From the NCBI GenBank assembly GCA_965153455.1, contig OZ234496.1, positions 4,349,207-4,413,206 of the forward strand: a stretch of DNA of 64,000 bases. The letters are read 5' to 3'. Each line of letters begins with the position of its first letter. Positions within the stretch are counted from its first letter, which is position 1. A program made the position numbers and the translations under genes. A model generated the notes under the pieces. It ran no database searches. It was not told the origin of the DNA and was given only the letters and a program-made list of their open reading frames with translations. Of the stretch, positions 50,011-59,794 are shown piece after piece. This stretch comes from Sphagnum compactum. Taxonomy: Eukaryota > Bryophyta > Sphagnopsida > Sphagnales.

Positions 50011-50341
50011 AGTGTATCGGAGTCTCGTTTGGACTTAGTATATCATTTTGATTTTCTTTGATCATTTCCCACCCCCCCACCCACAAAACTAGGACCCTGG
50101 ATTGGTGCCGAGAACTTTGAGTGCCCTAATCTACAAAAGAGCTCCGCCTCCCCCCCTATTCAATTTCATCCCAAAAATATATATTTTTTAAATTTGGATT
50201 TTTTTTTCCAGTGTATCTTAGTCTTTTTTGGACTACTGTATCATCATTTGGTTTTTTCTTTGATCATTTCCAACACAAGGAAGACCCTAGATTGGTGCCG
50301 AAGACGTCGGGTCCCCTACCCCCCCCCCCCCCCCCCCCCCC
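50011..50341. repeat. Diverged ~199-bp tandem duplication, second copy ending in a 23-base C-run
   Basis: AGTGTATC...TTTCTTTGATCATTTCC...ACCCT(G/A)GATTGGTGCCGA occurs starting at 50,011 and again at 50,210. The first copy is followed by a short C-run (about 50,150) and the second by 23 C (50,319-50,341). This suggests expansion of the homopolymer in one copy. Confidence 0.75.
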
Positions 50342-50433
50342 TTTCTTCTTCTATTCCACACCCTTTTGGGATCCCTCGTCAAATTCATATATGCAATATG
50401 CAACGACAAAATTGAGGTCTTCTAAAGGAAATG

Positions 50434-50530
50434 GAAAATTTATTTATTTTGTAGTCAGCTTCAAATAAGGGAAAATTCATTTATTTTTGTAGTCAGCTTC
50501 AAATAAGGGAAAATTCATTTATTTTTGTAA
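50434..50530. repeat. 37-38-bp tandem repeat, ~2.5 copies
   Basis: GAAAATT(C/T)AT, TTATTTTTGTAGTCAGC and TTCAAATAAGG repeat with starts at 50,434, 50,471 and 50,509. The second and third copies are nearly identical. Confidence 0.85.
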
Positions 50531-51747
50531 CAGCCTTCAGACAAAGGAGGGCGTGTACACCAAGTTTCTAATACCTTCTCGAAGAAGGCCTATTAACTTT
50601 GGGCCATCCTTGGCTTGGGGATTCATAACTTTTGTAGTCAATTGGTCTTTAGGTAGTAGTCACGTGTTGTCTTTCCATATGGGGGGTGGCTCCATAGAGT
50701 AGTAGTTCTCAAGTGAAGATCAAAAGAAATGAGCGAATCCAATATTGCTACTTGAGGAAGATCCTCTTTCAACAAGCCCAACACTTGCCATTACTAATTG
50801 TTGAGTACCCCCCTCTCAACTCTTCAACCCTTTTGTCTTCTTGCCCTAAAATCAACCAAAGAGTGTTGTTCTCTTTTTTAGCTTCTATTACAAATTTTCT
50901 TTCTTTTTATGGATTCAAACTTCATTGCCCCTCCTCACTCACTCCCCCTCCCCCCCCCCCAAATCATCCCATTTTGGCAACCATGGGTCCAAGAGTAATG
51001 AGTCTCCAAGGTTCATCCTTTCTCTTTTTTGGCTTGCAATAGATCTTATCACATTTCAAATGTTGGGCTAAGGGGGTTTTAGGGTTTGAAGGAAGGTGTT
51101 TGTCAAACCTTTGCAAATAGTAGTAGTTGTTTGGTCCCAAATCGATTGAATTGAGCTCTCGGTGGTAACAAGTGCTTGTTTTGTGATTCCATCAACTACA
51201 TCTATTTGTGAATGTGGGATTTTTGCAAATCAATGTTTAAAATGAATTATGAACCATAGAAAAATAGGTGCAAATGTAAAATATTGGCGGATATGTTTTT
51301 AAATATGTTTTTAAATATGTCTTCCTTTCCAACTTCAAAAGGAGGTGTCATTTTTGCCTAAACTAGATCAATAAATATAGGCAAAATGAAGAACAAAACA
51401 TCATCTTTTTATACTTTCACGTATGAATTGAAGTCAAATTTAATTCTTTGCATTGACAAAGTTGTGTTTTTTTTGGGGAGATTGAAATAAAAAGGTAGTA
51501 ATAGTCAAGTATGCTAGGATTAAATTGTTGAATTTCAAGCATACTTTATCATCTTCTTCTTCATCTTCAATGTCCTTTTGAGTCAGGGTTGAACATGTGT
51601 TGAAATTATTTTGTTGTCTAAAAGGAGGAGGGGGGGGGGGGGTATGAATGAAGAAAAAGGGCCTTTTTTTTTCCCATTTGCCAACCAAGAAAATTACCAT
51701 CATTTGTACACTGACAAAAAGAGTAAAGGGCAAAGTTACAAGAGTGT

Positions 51748-51761
<14 letters not shown>

Positions 51762-51778
<17 letters not shown>

Positions 51779-51783
51779 GGGGG
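51762..51783. repeat. (TG)n followed by a 22-base G-run
   Basis: A (TG)n tract from about 51,743 passes directly into 22 consecutive G. A second G-run of 13 is at 51,630-51,642. Both can form G-quadruplexes on the plus strand. Confidence 0.9.
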
Positions 51784-51895
51784 AGAGAGGACCTCAGTGA
51801 GTAACCTTACAAAAGGGAAAGCTAAAAGCTACAAAAGTGGGGGTGAGGACTTTCAGTGACTGACTATCAAGTGGAAACATGATCATCAGCGAAAC

Positions 51896-52042
51896 ATGAT
51901 GTTTCAACCATTCTTTGTTTTTGTGCTTGGTTCGGTGTGCTTCCTGCACGACCAGAATGCAGATCCGAATGAATCGTGGAGAAAAATTATCCAAGATGTT
52001 GTATCCGAGATGATCCTCAACTTGAACAGGGAAGATGATTGA
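51896..52042 (+). other. Candidate 48-codon open frame with coding-like composition
   Basis: An ATG at 51,896 opens a frame to the TGA at 52,040-52,042. The first half is hydrophobic (FQPFFVFVLGSVCFL) and the second amphipathic and charged (NADPNESWRKIIQDVVSEMI, then LNLNREDD). The second half looks more like real protein than the surrounding low-complexity frames and could be a terminal exon; CACGACCAG at about 51,955 could be its acceptor. I recognise no family and find no partner exons. Confidence 0.25.
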
Positions 52043-53329
52043 AGGCCAATGGCTTCAGGACTCAAGTCCACTACAATGCCCCATTGTATCGAGCTTGATA
52101 GTTTAAAAAAAGACCTGAATTGAATTCAAGAGAAGGTAGTATAGTTGTTGGAATTTATTTTCTCTTTAATTCCAGGGAAGGATGGGGAACTAGAAAATAT
52201 CGTAAAACCTTGGCAGCTTCTGTCAATTAATTAATTAATTAATTTTGAAATTTTCTATTTCAACAAATAAAATATACTTGAAAATTCAACATTTTCCTTC
52301 ACAAATTTCATAATGTAATAAGTGTCAAAGCTGCCAAAGTAGTTGGTTATGGAATCATGGACAATATTCACACCTACGTACACAAAATAATCACACTCCC
52401 ATGGATGAATTACTTCATTCTTATGTGCTTGCCTGCCGGGTGTTTTTTCCTTTATTTATTTATTTATTTATTTATTTAGTGGAAGATGATGAGCAAAGCA
52501 AGAAGGTAGTCTTGTTGTGTCTTTCCTTCCAAACCAGTCTCCAAATAAATTCCTTTATAACCAATCAATAATTTCTGGAGTGCTTGTTTCATAATGGAAG
52601 GGATCACAAAGAGTGACAGAGTTTCTGGCAGAGAACCCTCCCCCCTCCCCACACCCCCCACTCTCAAAAAAAGGAACTGACACCCACAACTACCTACTAC
52701 TACTCTATTATGTGGACCAGTACCCAGCAGCAGAGTACCAATCTGGATGGATGGTGTGACTGGACTGGATGACTAGCTCTTTTTTCATTGCTTCCTGTCC
52801 ATGTGATAACCACCTTGGTTAGTACAGTTCAACCTTTTTCTTTCTTTTTCTGACTCTGCCTTTCATTTATTTATTTATATTTTTTTGACACACTTGGGGA
52901 ATGGCAAAGCCTAGGCAATAATTCTATTGCAAGGCAGAATTATGATCCATGGTACTACTATCTTCTTTTGGTCTTTCATTTGTTTCCTTTTTCCTTTTTT
53001 TTTTTTCTATTTTCTTATAATGATAGACTAATATCTAGAGATTAGGATGTAATCCGTCTAACATAAAAATATATTTATATTCATTTTGATTGAAAAAAAC
53101 TACCTACACAATCAAATCAGACATTAGGCTAGACATGGCCAATTGTAATGCTTAAATGGAGTTACCCAACTTGATTAATGTGATAAAAAATTTCCATCCA
53201 AATATGACATGTTTTGATAATACATGTTGATGTGGAAATATTGAAATTGAAATAAAAACAAATGAAAATACAATACAATTATCATGTCTTTAATTTTTGT
53301 TTATATGATCCTACTATTAATACTTGGTA
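52043..53329. other. Intergenic region
   Basis: AT-rich, with (TTAA)n near 52,225-52,243 and (TTTA)n near 52,450-52,480. No gene is seen. Confidence 0.4.
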
Positions 53330-53761
53330 CAGTAAACTCTCTCTAAACTAATATCATTGGGATCGGCCGAAAGATATTAATTTATGGAGGATATTAGTTT
53401 ACACAAATTATATGGGGGGTAACAAAAATCATTCCGGAACCTGCCAGAGTAGCATGGGAGGTCATGGAGGTTAGTAGAAGGTCATGGATCATTGGGGAAG
53501 GTAACGGAACCTTGTGGAGCTTGGTGGAGGATCAAAGAAGCACATAGAAAATCATATGACATGAGTGGTAGAAATCTTGGCAGAAAGTGAGGTTGTATGA
53601 TGTATTAGTTTATAAAATGCTATGGGACCGGAAAAAAATATTGAATATCAGTTTATGGAGAATTATTAGATTAAGTATGAGGCCCGCCACGGGCCTATGC
53701 CCGCATATTAGTTTAGAGAGAATATTAGTTTACATAGTATTAGTTTAGAGAGAGTTTATTG
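53330..53761. mobile_element. pogo/Emigrant-like MITE (Tc1/mariner type), 432 bp, TA target-site duplication
   Basis: The left end reads CAGTAAACTCTCTCTAAAC, then TAATAT. The right end is its inverted complement, ATTAGTTTAGAGAGAG then TTTATTG, with only a couple of mismatches over about 24 bases. Both ends are flanked by TA (53,328-53,329 and 53,762-53,763), the target-site duplication of Tc1/mariner elements. The CAGTAAA...CTCT..TAAA.TAATA end is characteristic of the plant Emigrant/Lemi pogo-like group (family knowledge). Inside each end are further GATATTAATTTATGGAGGA-type subterminal repeats. The interior has no transposase, so this is a non-autonomous copy. Confidence 0.88.
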
Positions 53762-53763
53762 TA

Positions 53764-55165
53764 GTGTGTTTGTTTTGGCGCATTGAGATCTCCCAAACCG
53801 TGACACATCCCACCATGCTTTTGGTATCATTGGAAAGTTCTCAATGAATAGGGGTGGAACAATTTTTTTGACCTATGGTGCAAAAAATATTGAATATTAA
53901 ACCAATTTATCATTTGAAATTCAATAAAATCAAACCAAATTTTCTAGGCAAATAGGGTGCATTTTTGGTATTGTTGAAAGGCCTTCAATGAATAGGAGAT
54001 ATTAAGTTTTGAGTGATTTTTGTCCCTAGAATTCAATAACAAATGAAAGCTCAAGTTTTAGTGAAAATGAAAATTTGATTTCAAACTTAAGCTAGAGAAG
54101 TTGGGGGCAATTCTCAAGTGGCATTATTAGAAATCCCTCAATGAATATGATTTAATGGAGTGATTTCCTTAATTTTAGCCTTAAAGGTGCAAAAGATATT
54201 GCATTTTGAGTAGTCTTTTGTTCATGGAAATTTAGTAACAAATGAAAATTCAGTTTTACTGAAAATATAATTCTTATTTCAAACTTAGGCTAAATAAGTT
54301 GGGGGACACTTTTGGTGTTGTTAAAAAACCTTCAATGGGCATGATTCAATGGAGATGATTTCTTAACTTTTAAACATAAGATGCAAAATATATTCATTTT
54401 GTGTAAATTTTATCATTGAAAATTCAATAACATATGAAAACTAGATTTCAAACATACTTGAACTAGCGATGGAGGTGCATGTGCTCTTACGGTAGTGAAG
54501 TTGGGCAATGGAGGATGCAAAATGGAGCTTCAAAGTGTAGCCTTCTAACCTACAAACTTACAATATGTTAATGAATGAGAGTATTGCAAGGTAGGTGGGT
54601 AGTTGTGGATAAGTAATTATGGGTAGACAATTGTGGATTGGTAAATGACAATGTTGTGAAGGTATTTGGTTTATCGAAGGGTTAATCTAAGGGTTCATGT
54701 TTCAATATTTGTGATCTAAACTCGAGTTGACACCCTTTTGTTGGAACCAACACAAGAACTTGACCATGGATTTTTTGATTTCTAGATTTGATATTAAAAG
54801 TGGAACAATGAGAAAATATTTTAAAGCATAAGTCAAGTTCTTTAGGCAAGCAAGTTGATTTTTATTTTATTTGGTTGATAAATGGGTGAACTTCATAATT
54901 AATTATCAATTTTAATTGGTTGTTGAACTCCGCACCTATATAGACTCCTATTTTAATTTGTGGTAAAACTTTATACTCATAGAATGGAGTTTTATATTAT
55001 GTACATGGAATTGGGTCTAGTTTTTGACCTAGGGCTGGAGGTTTTTGAATTTGAAAAAAAACGGTTCAAATTATAACTAAAGGTTTCAAAATTAGAGGGA
55101 TCAAGCTTAAACCCCCACCCAGAGAACCTCCAAATCTACTATATTAATTCAGTTAGTCTGTGCGT
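53764..55165. other. Intergenic region
   Basis: AT-rich. The phrases TTCAATGAATA / GGCATTTTTGGTGTTGTT and AAATGAAAATTCA recur loosely between 53,830 and 54,430 at about 150-170-base intervals, suggesting an old diverged tandem repeat. No gene is seen. Confidence 0.4.
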
Positions 55166-55380
55166 CTGTGCGTCTGTCGAGGTCCTGAAACCCAGATCCC
55201 GTCTGTTCGTCTGTCGAGGTCTTGAAACCCAGATCTCCGTCTATCGAGGTCCTGAAACTCAGATCCCGTCTATCCGTCTGTCGAGGTCTTGAAACGTAGA
55301 TCCCGTCTGTCCGTCTGTCGAGGTCTTGAAACCCAGATCTCGTCTGTCCGTTTGTCGAGGTCCTAAAACCTAGATCCCAA
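55166..55380. repeat. 37-bp tandem repeat, six copies (one 30 bp)
   Basis: GAGGTC recurs at 55,179, 55,216, 55,246, 55,283, 55,320 and 55,357, with spacings of 37, 30, 37, 37 and 37. The unit contains CGTCTGTCCGTCTGTCGAGG and TCTTGAAACCCAGATCC. One copy has lost seven bases. Copies are 85-95% alike by eye, so the array looks fairly recent. Confidence 0.92.
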
Positions 55381-55494
55381 ATTGAAATACCCAATAGATT
55401 CCAGAACTGCCAAGGTTTGAAAAAGTGTCCCCCCGAACTCGAGGGCCCAAAAACTATTCAGGACCTCAATCACACACTTTTACTTCTTTACTTA

Positions 55495-55925
55495 CCGAGT
55501 CCCGAGTCCCGAGTCCTAAGTCCCGACCAATCCAGGTCCCAAGTCCCAACGCCCAGGCTTCAAATTACTTACTAGGGTGCCTACGGTCAAAGAGCCGAAC
55601 GATAAAAAAAAACCTGGCGCGGGCCGGGCGGCGCCCAGGTGTGTGGAACCGCGGGAGTAAGTATTAAACCGGGGTGGTGACGAAGCCCGGTCTCCCCACG
55701 AAGACCCGGGTCCCGGGCCATAAACCAAGCTCTTTGCCACAGGTGGACCGGAACAAGGCCCGTGTGTTTTCGAGGGCTGTCGTCGACACCGGCCCGGGTA
55801 CCCGAGCTCGGTCGTCTCTCTCCTTTCTCTCTGTAGCTCAAGAAGGGAAGGGGCTGGGCACGGGCGGGCACGGCACGAGCAGGCTGGGCACGGGTGGATT
55901 GTGTCCGAACGTCACAGGTACCCAC
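55495..55925. other. GC-rich island in AT-rich DNA
   Basis: Beginning with short GAGTCCC repeats (55,497-55,550), the sequence becomes strongly GC-rich with CpG, for example GCGGGCCGGGCGGCGCCC, CCCGGGTCCCGGGCC and repeated GGGCACGGGCGGGCACGG. It returns to AT-rich DNA at about 55,925. Open frames on both strands lack recognisable domains. Plant hAT-like non-autonomous elements often carry such ends, but I cannot define termini. Confidence 0.6.
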
Positions 55926-58800
55926 TAGTAAGTTGAAAATAATCAAAATCGAGATCAAAGGTTGTCATAAATCAAAAGAATCACAAAATATCGGCAACTA
56001 AATAGTAATGAGCTGGTAGGTAAGTAGGTAGGTAGGTAATCTATGGAAGGTAAGTAGGTAGGTAGGAAGGTCATCCTGGGCATCACACTTCATTTTTTTT
56101 TCCTAAGACATAAACCTAACCAGCCACCCAGTTTGGTAACTGAGTTGGGTTTCATGTTTCATCCTTTGGGTGCGTCGGCGGGTGGTGTTGGAACACATGA
56201 GCATGCCTGTTTGTTATCTGAACACAAGATATTGTTTCCACTGGCACCCTACTACTACAACAATTACAATTCTACTGCAACAAAAATGACAAGAAGTCCC
56301 CTTCCTTCTTCCCCTCCCCTCCCCTCCCCTCTGTCCAATTGAATTTGGCATTTGGTAGGGGGACCAAATGCAGTAGTAGCAGTAAACAAATAGACGAAGA
56401 GAAGAGTTGTAGGCTAAGACCATATATTGTTCCATTGGATAATGATGATGAAGATAGATAGATAGATAGATAGCAATGTATGTGAAGAGAGAGAGAGAGA
56501 GAGAGGCAAAGAGAGAGTGCCAAAAAACTAACTAACTAACTTCTTTTGTTTTGTGCTTGTTGGCTTTTCATGGACAAAACAAACACTTGCTTGTATAGAG
56601 CTAGTAGGCTAGCTAGTGGCTACTACTTCTTATTGCTTGTTTTTGGAGTCTCCACAAAGGATTTTGCAAGGATTGAATTGAATTGAATTGCAGCAAGAAA
56701 AAAAATTAAACAATCCATTTCACACTCTTCCTTCTCTTTTTTCTGCCAAAACGAGTAGCAAGCAAATTTTTGAACAAAGTTGTTGTTGTTGTTGAAACTT
56801 GAAACCAACTGTTAGGCCTTCCTTGGTGATTTTCGTAAAAAAGTTATATTATTTTTTTCAAATGTTGAAAATTTCAAAGAAATAATTATTATTTTTCAAA
56901 AATAATTTTTTCTTTGTAAAGGAAAAAATGAAGAATTTTTGGAATATAATGAAATATTCTCTCTTTTTTTTTTTAAAGGCAAAAAATGGAATCTTGAAAG
57001 TTAATTAATTTTATTGACAGACATGTGTCGAAGCTGCCAAGGTCCTACAAGATGCTTTACTGCCAAATTTCTTGGTGTGCCATCTTGGGTTGTTTGTAGT
57101 TTGTACTAGTGTTGGGCAGTAAGTCTTTTTACTCACAAGTATACTCGCAAGTATATAACTGGCTAATCACACACCTTATTCAACTAGTAAATGTTTTTGT
57201 GTTTACCCTTTTAATTACCTTACTTAACTGATAAATATTTCAGACTTACCTTGTCTTTACTCTACTTGACTAATATATATTTAAAGTTTTACCCTTTCCT
57301 TGAGGGAGGACAATTGCCTTCGAGTGGGTAAAAAGTGGGTATATGTCAAGATCATTATATATTATATATGCATTTCCATATTTTGGAAATGCATGTGGTT
57401 ATGATGGATGGATTTGTCAAACTATGGTGACTACCTATTGGATGTTTTGGACATATTTAAGTTCATTACGGTTAATTATCTTGAATAAAATTCATACTAT
57501 ATGCCAATGGGGAATCCCTTTAGATTTTTCTACCATTTTTGCCATCACAAGAATGCTTTAATTTATTATTAAGGCCATTGATTGGTTCCATTCTATTTTT
57601 GTTAATTGTTTTTTGGTAGGCTGTTTGTGCCAGATTTCATGATTCAAGTATGTACAGAAATCTGGCAAAAAGTCTTAATTCCCAAACCCTAGCTTTCTCA
57701 ACCTCCCCCACCCCCCCCACATGAACAAGGATGATTTCAGTTCAAAGACAATGAGTTCATGTCCTCCACAAAAGACAAGGATGAATTGACTCCCAAACTT
57801 CAAGCTCCATTGAGATATATACACATAATATCTATTATTTATTTATTTATTTGTTTGTTTTATTCACTCTTCTCTTATAATAATATAATATTTTAAATGC
57901 TGGGTTTGCAGACCACTGGGTACTACTGCCTTCTGTTTCCTTTCCATATCTGAATGGCTCATGCTTTCCAGCTTCCACCCTTGGAAGTAACCCACTCGAG
58001 TAACCGAATATATGGTTAAGATCTGTTTCAGCAAAGTCAGCGGGTAAGAAGGGGGATACCTGTGTATCTAGGCTGGCTCGGCGACAAGGTGCGTAAGTAA
58101 ATAAGTAAATAGATAAATAAATAAATAAATATTTTTGTCAGTTATTTTTGGAAGTGAAAAATAATAGAATTTTACAATTCAGCTTTTTATATTAAATAAT
58201 GAAGCTATTTGTGCTTCGTTCGGATTTTTTTTTGGGCATGACAGGCACTCGTATCTATCAGAATTTTTGACAATTTCAAAAAATAATTAATTCGCGTGCC
58301 TAAACGGCCTAGTACTATAGTATAGTGTGAACAATGTGTTGTTTCCATTGTGTTTGAACATCATCAAAGAAATGAGGAATTAATAATTTTTGTTTTAGTC
58401 AGTTATTATTGTTATTATTATTATTATTATTTGAGCTCCATGTTGCTACGCACTACCAGCGACGATCAATTATTATTATTATTATTATTTATTATCTTTA
58501 ATGATGTTTTCATATGGTTTTCAATAATTCATCATTATTTATATCAATGTTTAAATTTAATTTTAAAATTAATATACATTTTATGAACAGGAAAAGACAC
58601 ATGTTAATTTGTTTTTTCATATCCATGTTTGTTGGTGGATACGGAAAAAGAGTGGGGCATTCTGGAAATAAAGCGACATTTCAGGTAGGCCTCGGGTGGT
58701 CTCCTGCCGTGCAGAATCAGCCAATGGGCATCTTTCATCTCCCCAGCTTTCAAGGAACCGTACGCTAGAATGGGCCGGATGGGACCAGTTCCGCCAAGCA
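55926..58800. other. Intergenic region with microsatellites
   Basis: Contains GTAGGTAG repeats (55,990-56,075), (GATA)n at 56,450-56,473, (GA)n at 56,486-56,505 and (TTA)n near 58,403-58,432 and 58,469-58,490. Short frames carry no recognised domain. Confidence 0.4.
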
Positions 58801-58806
58801 ACCGTG

Positions 58807-58847
58807 CTAGAGCTTGCCCATTCCGTTGCATAACGGGCAAGCTCTAG
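58807..58847. repeat. Perfect 13-bp inverted repeat (hairpin)
   Basis: CTAGAGCTTGCCC at 58,807-58,819 is exactly inverted as GGGCAAGCTCTAG at 58,835-58,847, with a 15-base loop. It sits in a locally GC-richer stretch (58,680-58,930). Confidence 0.9.
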
Positions 58848-59586
58848 GCATTGGTTTGCCATTGACAGAAGAATCGACCCCACAGGACCCCATTTTGCTA
58901 GGACCCCACAGGACCCAAACCTAGGTAGGTCATAGAGACCATCAATGCACGGTAAGGGCCAATAGCCTTATCATGGAATTTGTAAATTTAAAATACAAAC
59001 AAAATTAAAGAAAAAAAAGGGGGGCTCATATTTTCCGCATGCCGACTAAGGTACGTAGCTGACAGAATGAGTGCCAAGTGCTGATTATTTCCCTCAATGT
59101 GGTCGTAATGAGGCGGAATCAGCCACTGAAGCTTTTTTTTTTTGGTGTGTGTGTGTGTGTATATTATGGATTATTATTGTGTTTGCTTTACACACAAAAA
59201 AAAAGCTGGCATAAAAGCAGAGATAATTGGGAAATAATAATAGGTAAAATACAATAAAAAAATTATTTGTACAGGGCCCCGGCCCGTGCGGTATAATGAG
59301 GTCTACATGTAGAGTTTTGGAAGGGCGTTAGCTTTTTTCTCATTTCAATTGTACCCATGGCCTCTGCATATATAATATAATAATACTTTTCTGCACTTTT
59401 CCATGTTGGAATTTGTCAGGTCTGCAATTTTGCTTGTAACGCACATGTGCAAAGCTGGTATAACATTATAACCAGCTTTGACCGTGCAAAACTAACCTGT
59501 AATTTTGAAGCTTTTTTGCATTGGGTTTAATCTGCCCTTGCACCCCAAAAACAAAATAAAATAAAGTTTTTAAAAAATTATAAATT

Positions 59587-59617
<31 letters not shown>

Positions 59618-59670
59618 TCTTTCTTGGGGGGGTGGGGGGGTGTTTCTGTTGGGCGTTCCCTTGGCTATCA

Positions 59671-59794
59671 AATGAAAATGCAAGTGATTGGATGAGTGTA
59701 ATCAAACCAATGGGATGAACAGCTAGGTAATGAATGAAAATGCAAGTGATTGGATGAGTGTAATCAAACCAATGGGATGAACAGCTAGGTAATG
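59671..59794. repeat. Perfect 62-bp tandem duplication
   Basis: Bases 59,671-59,732 and 59,733-59,794 are identical (unit begins AATGAAAATGCAAGTGATTG). The lack of any difference means the duplication is very recent or is an assembly artefact. Confidence 0.95.

Noticed and set aside
55166-55380. CRISPR-like array of 37-base repeats
   Set aside because: Units abut with no unique spacers and the context is a plant nuclear genome; it is a minisatellite.
57110-57330. TAGTGTTGGGC start resembling a hAT element end
   Set aside because: I could not find a matching inverted end or an 8-base duplication.
58514-58768. 84-codon open frame ending FHLPSFQGTVR
   Set aside because: No recognisable domain; an equally long antisense frame overlaps it, and it lies in repeat-like DNA.
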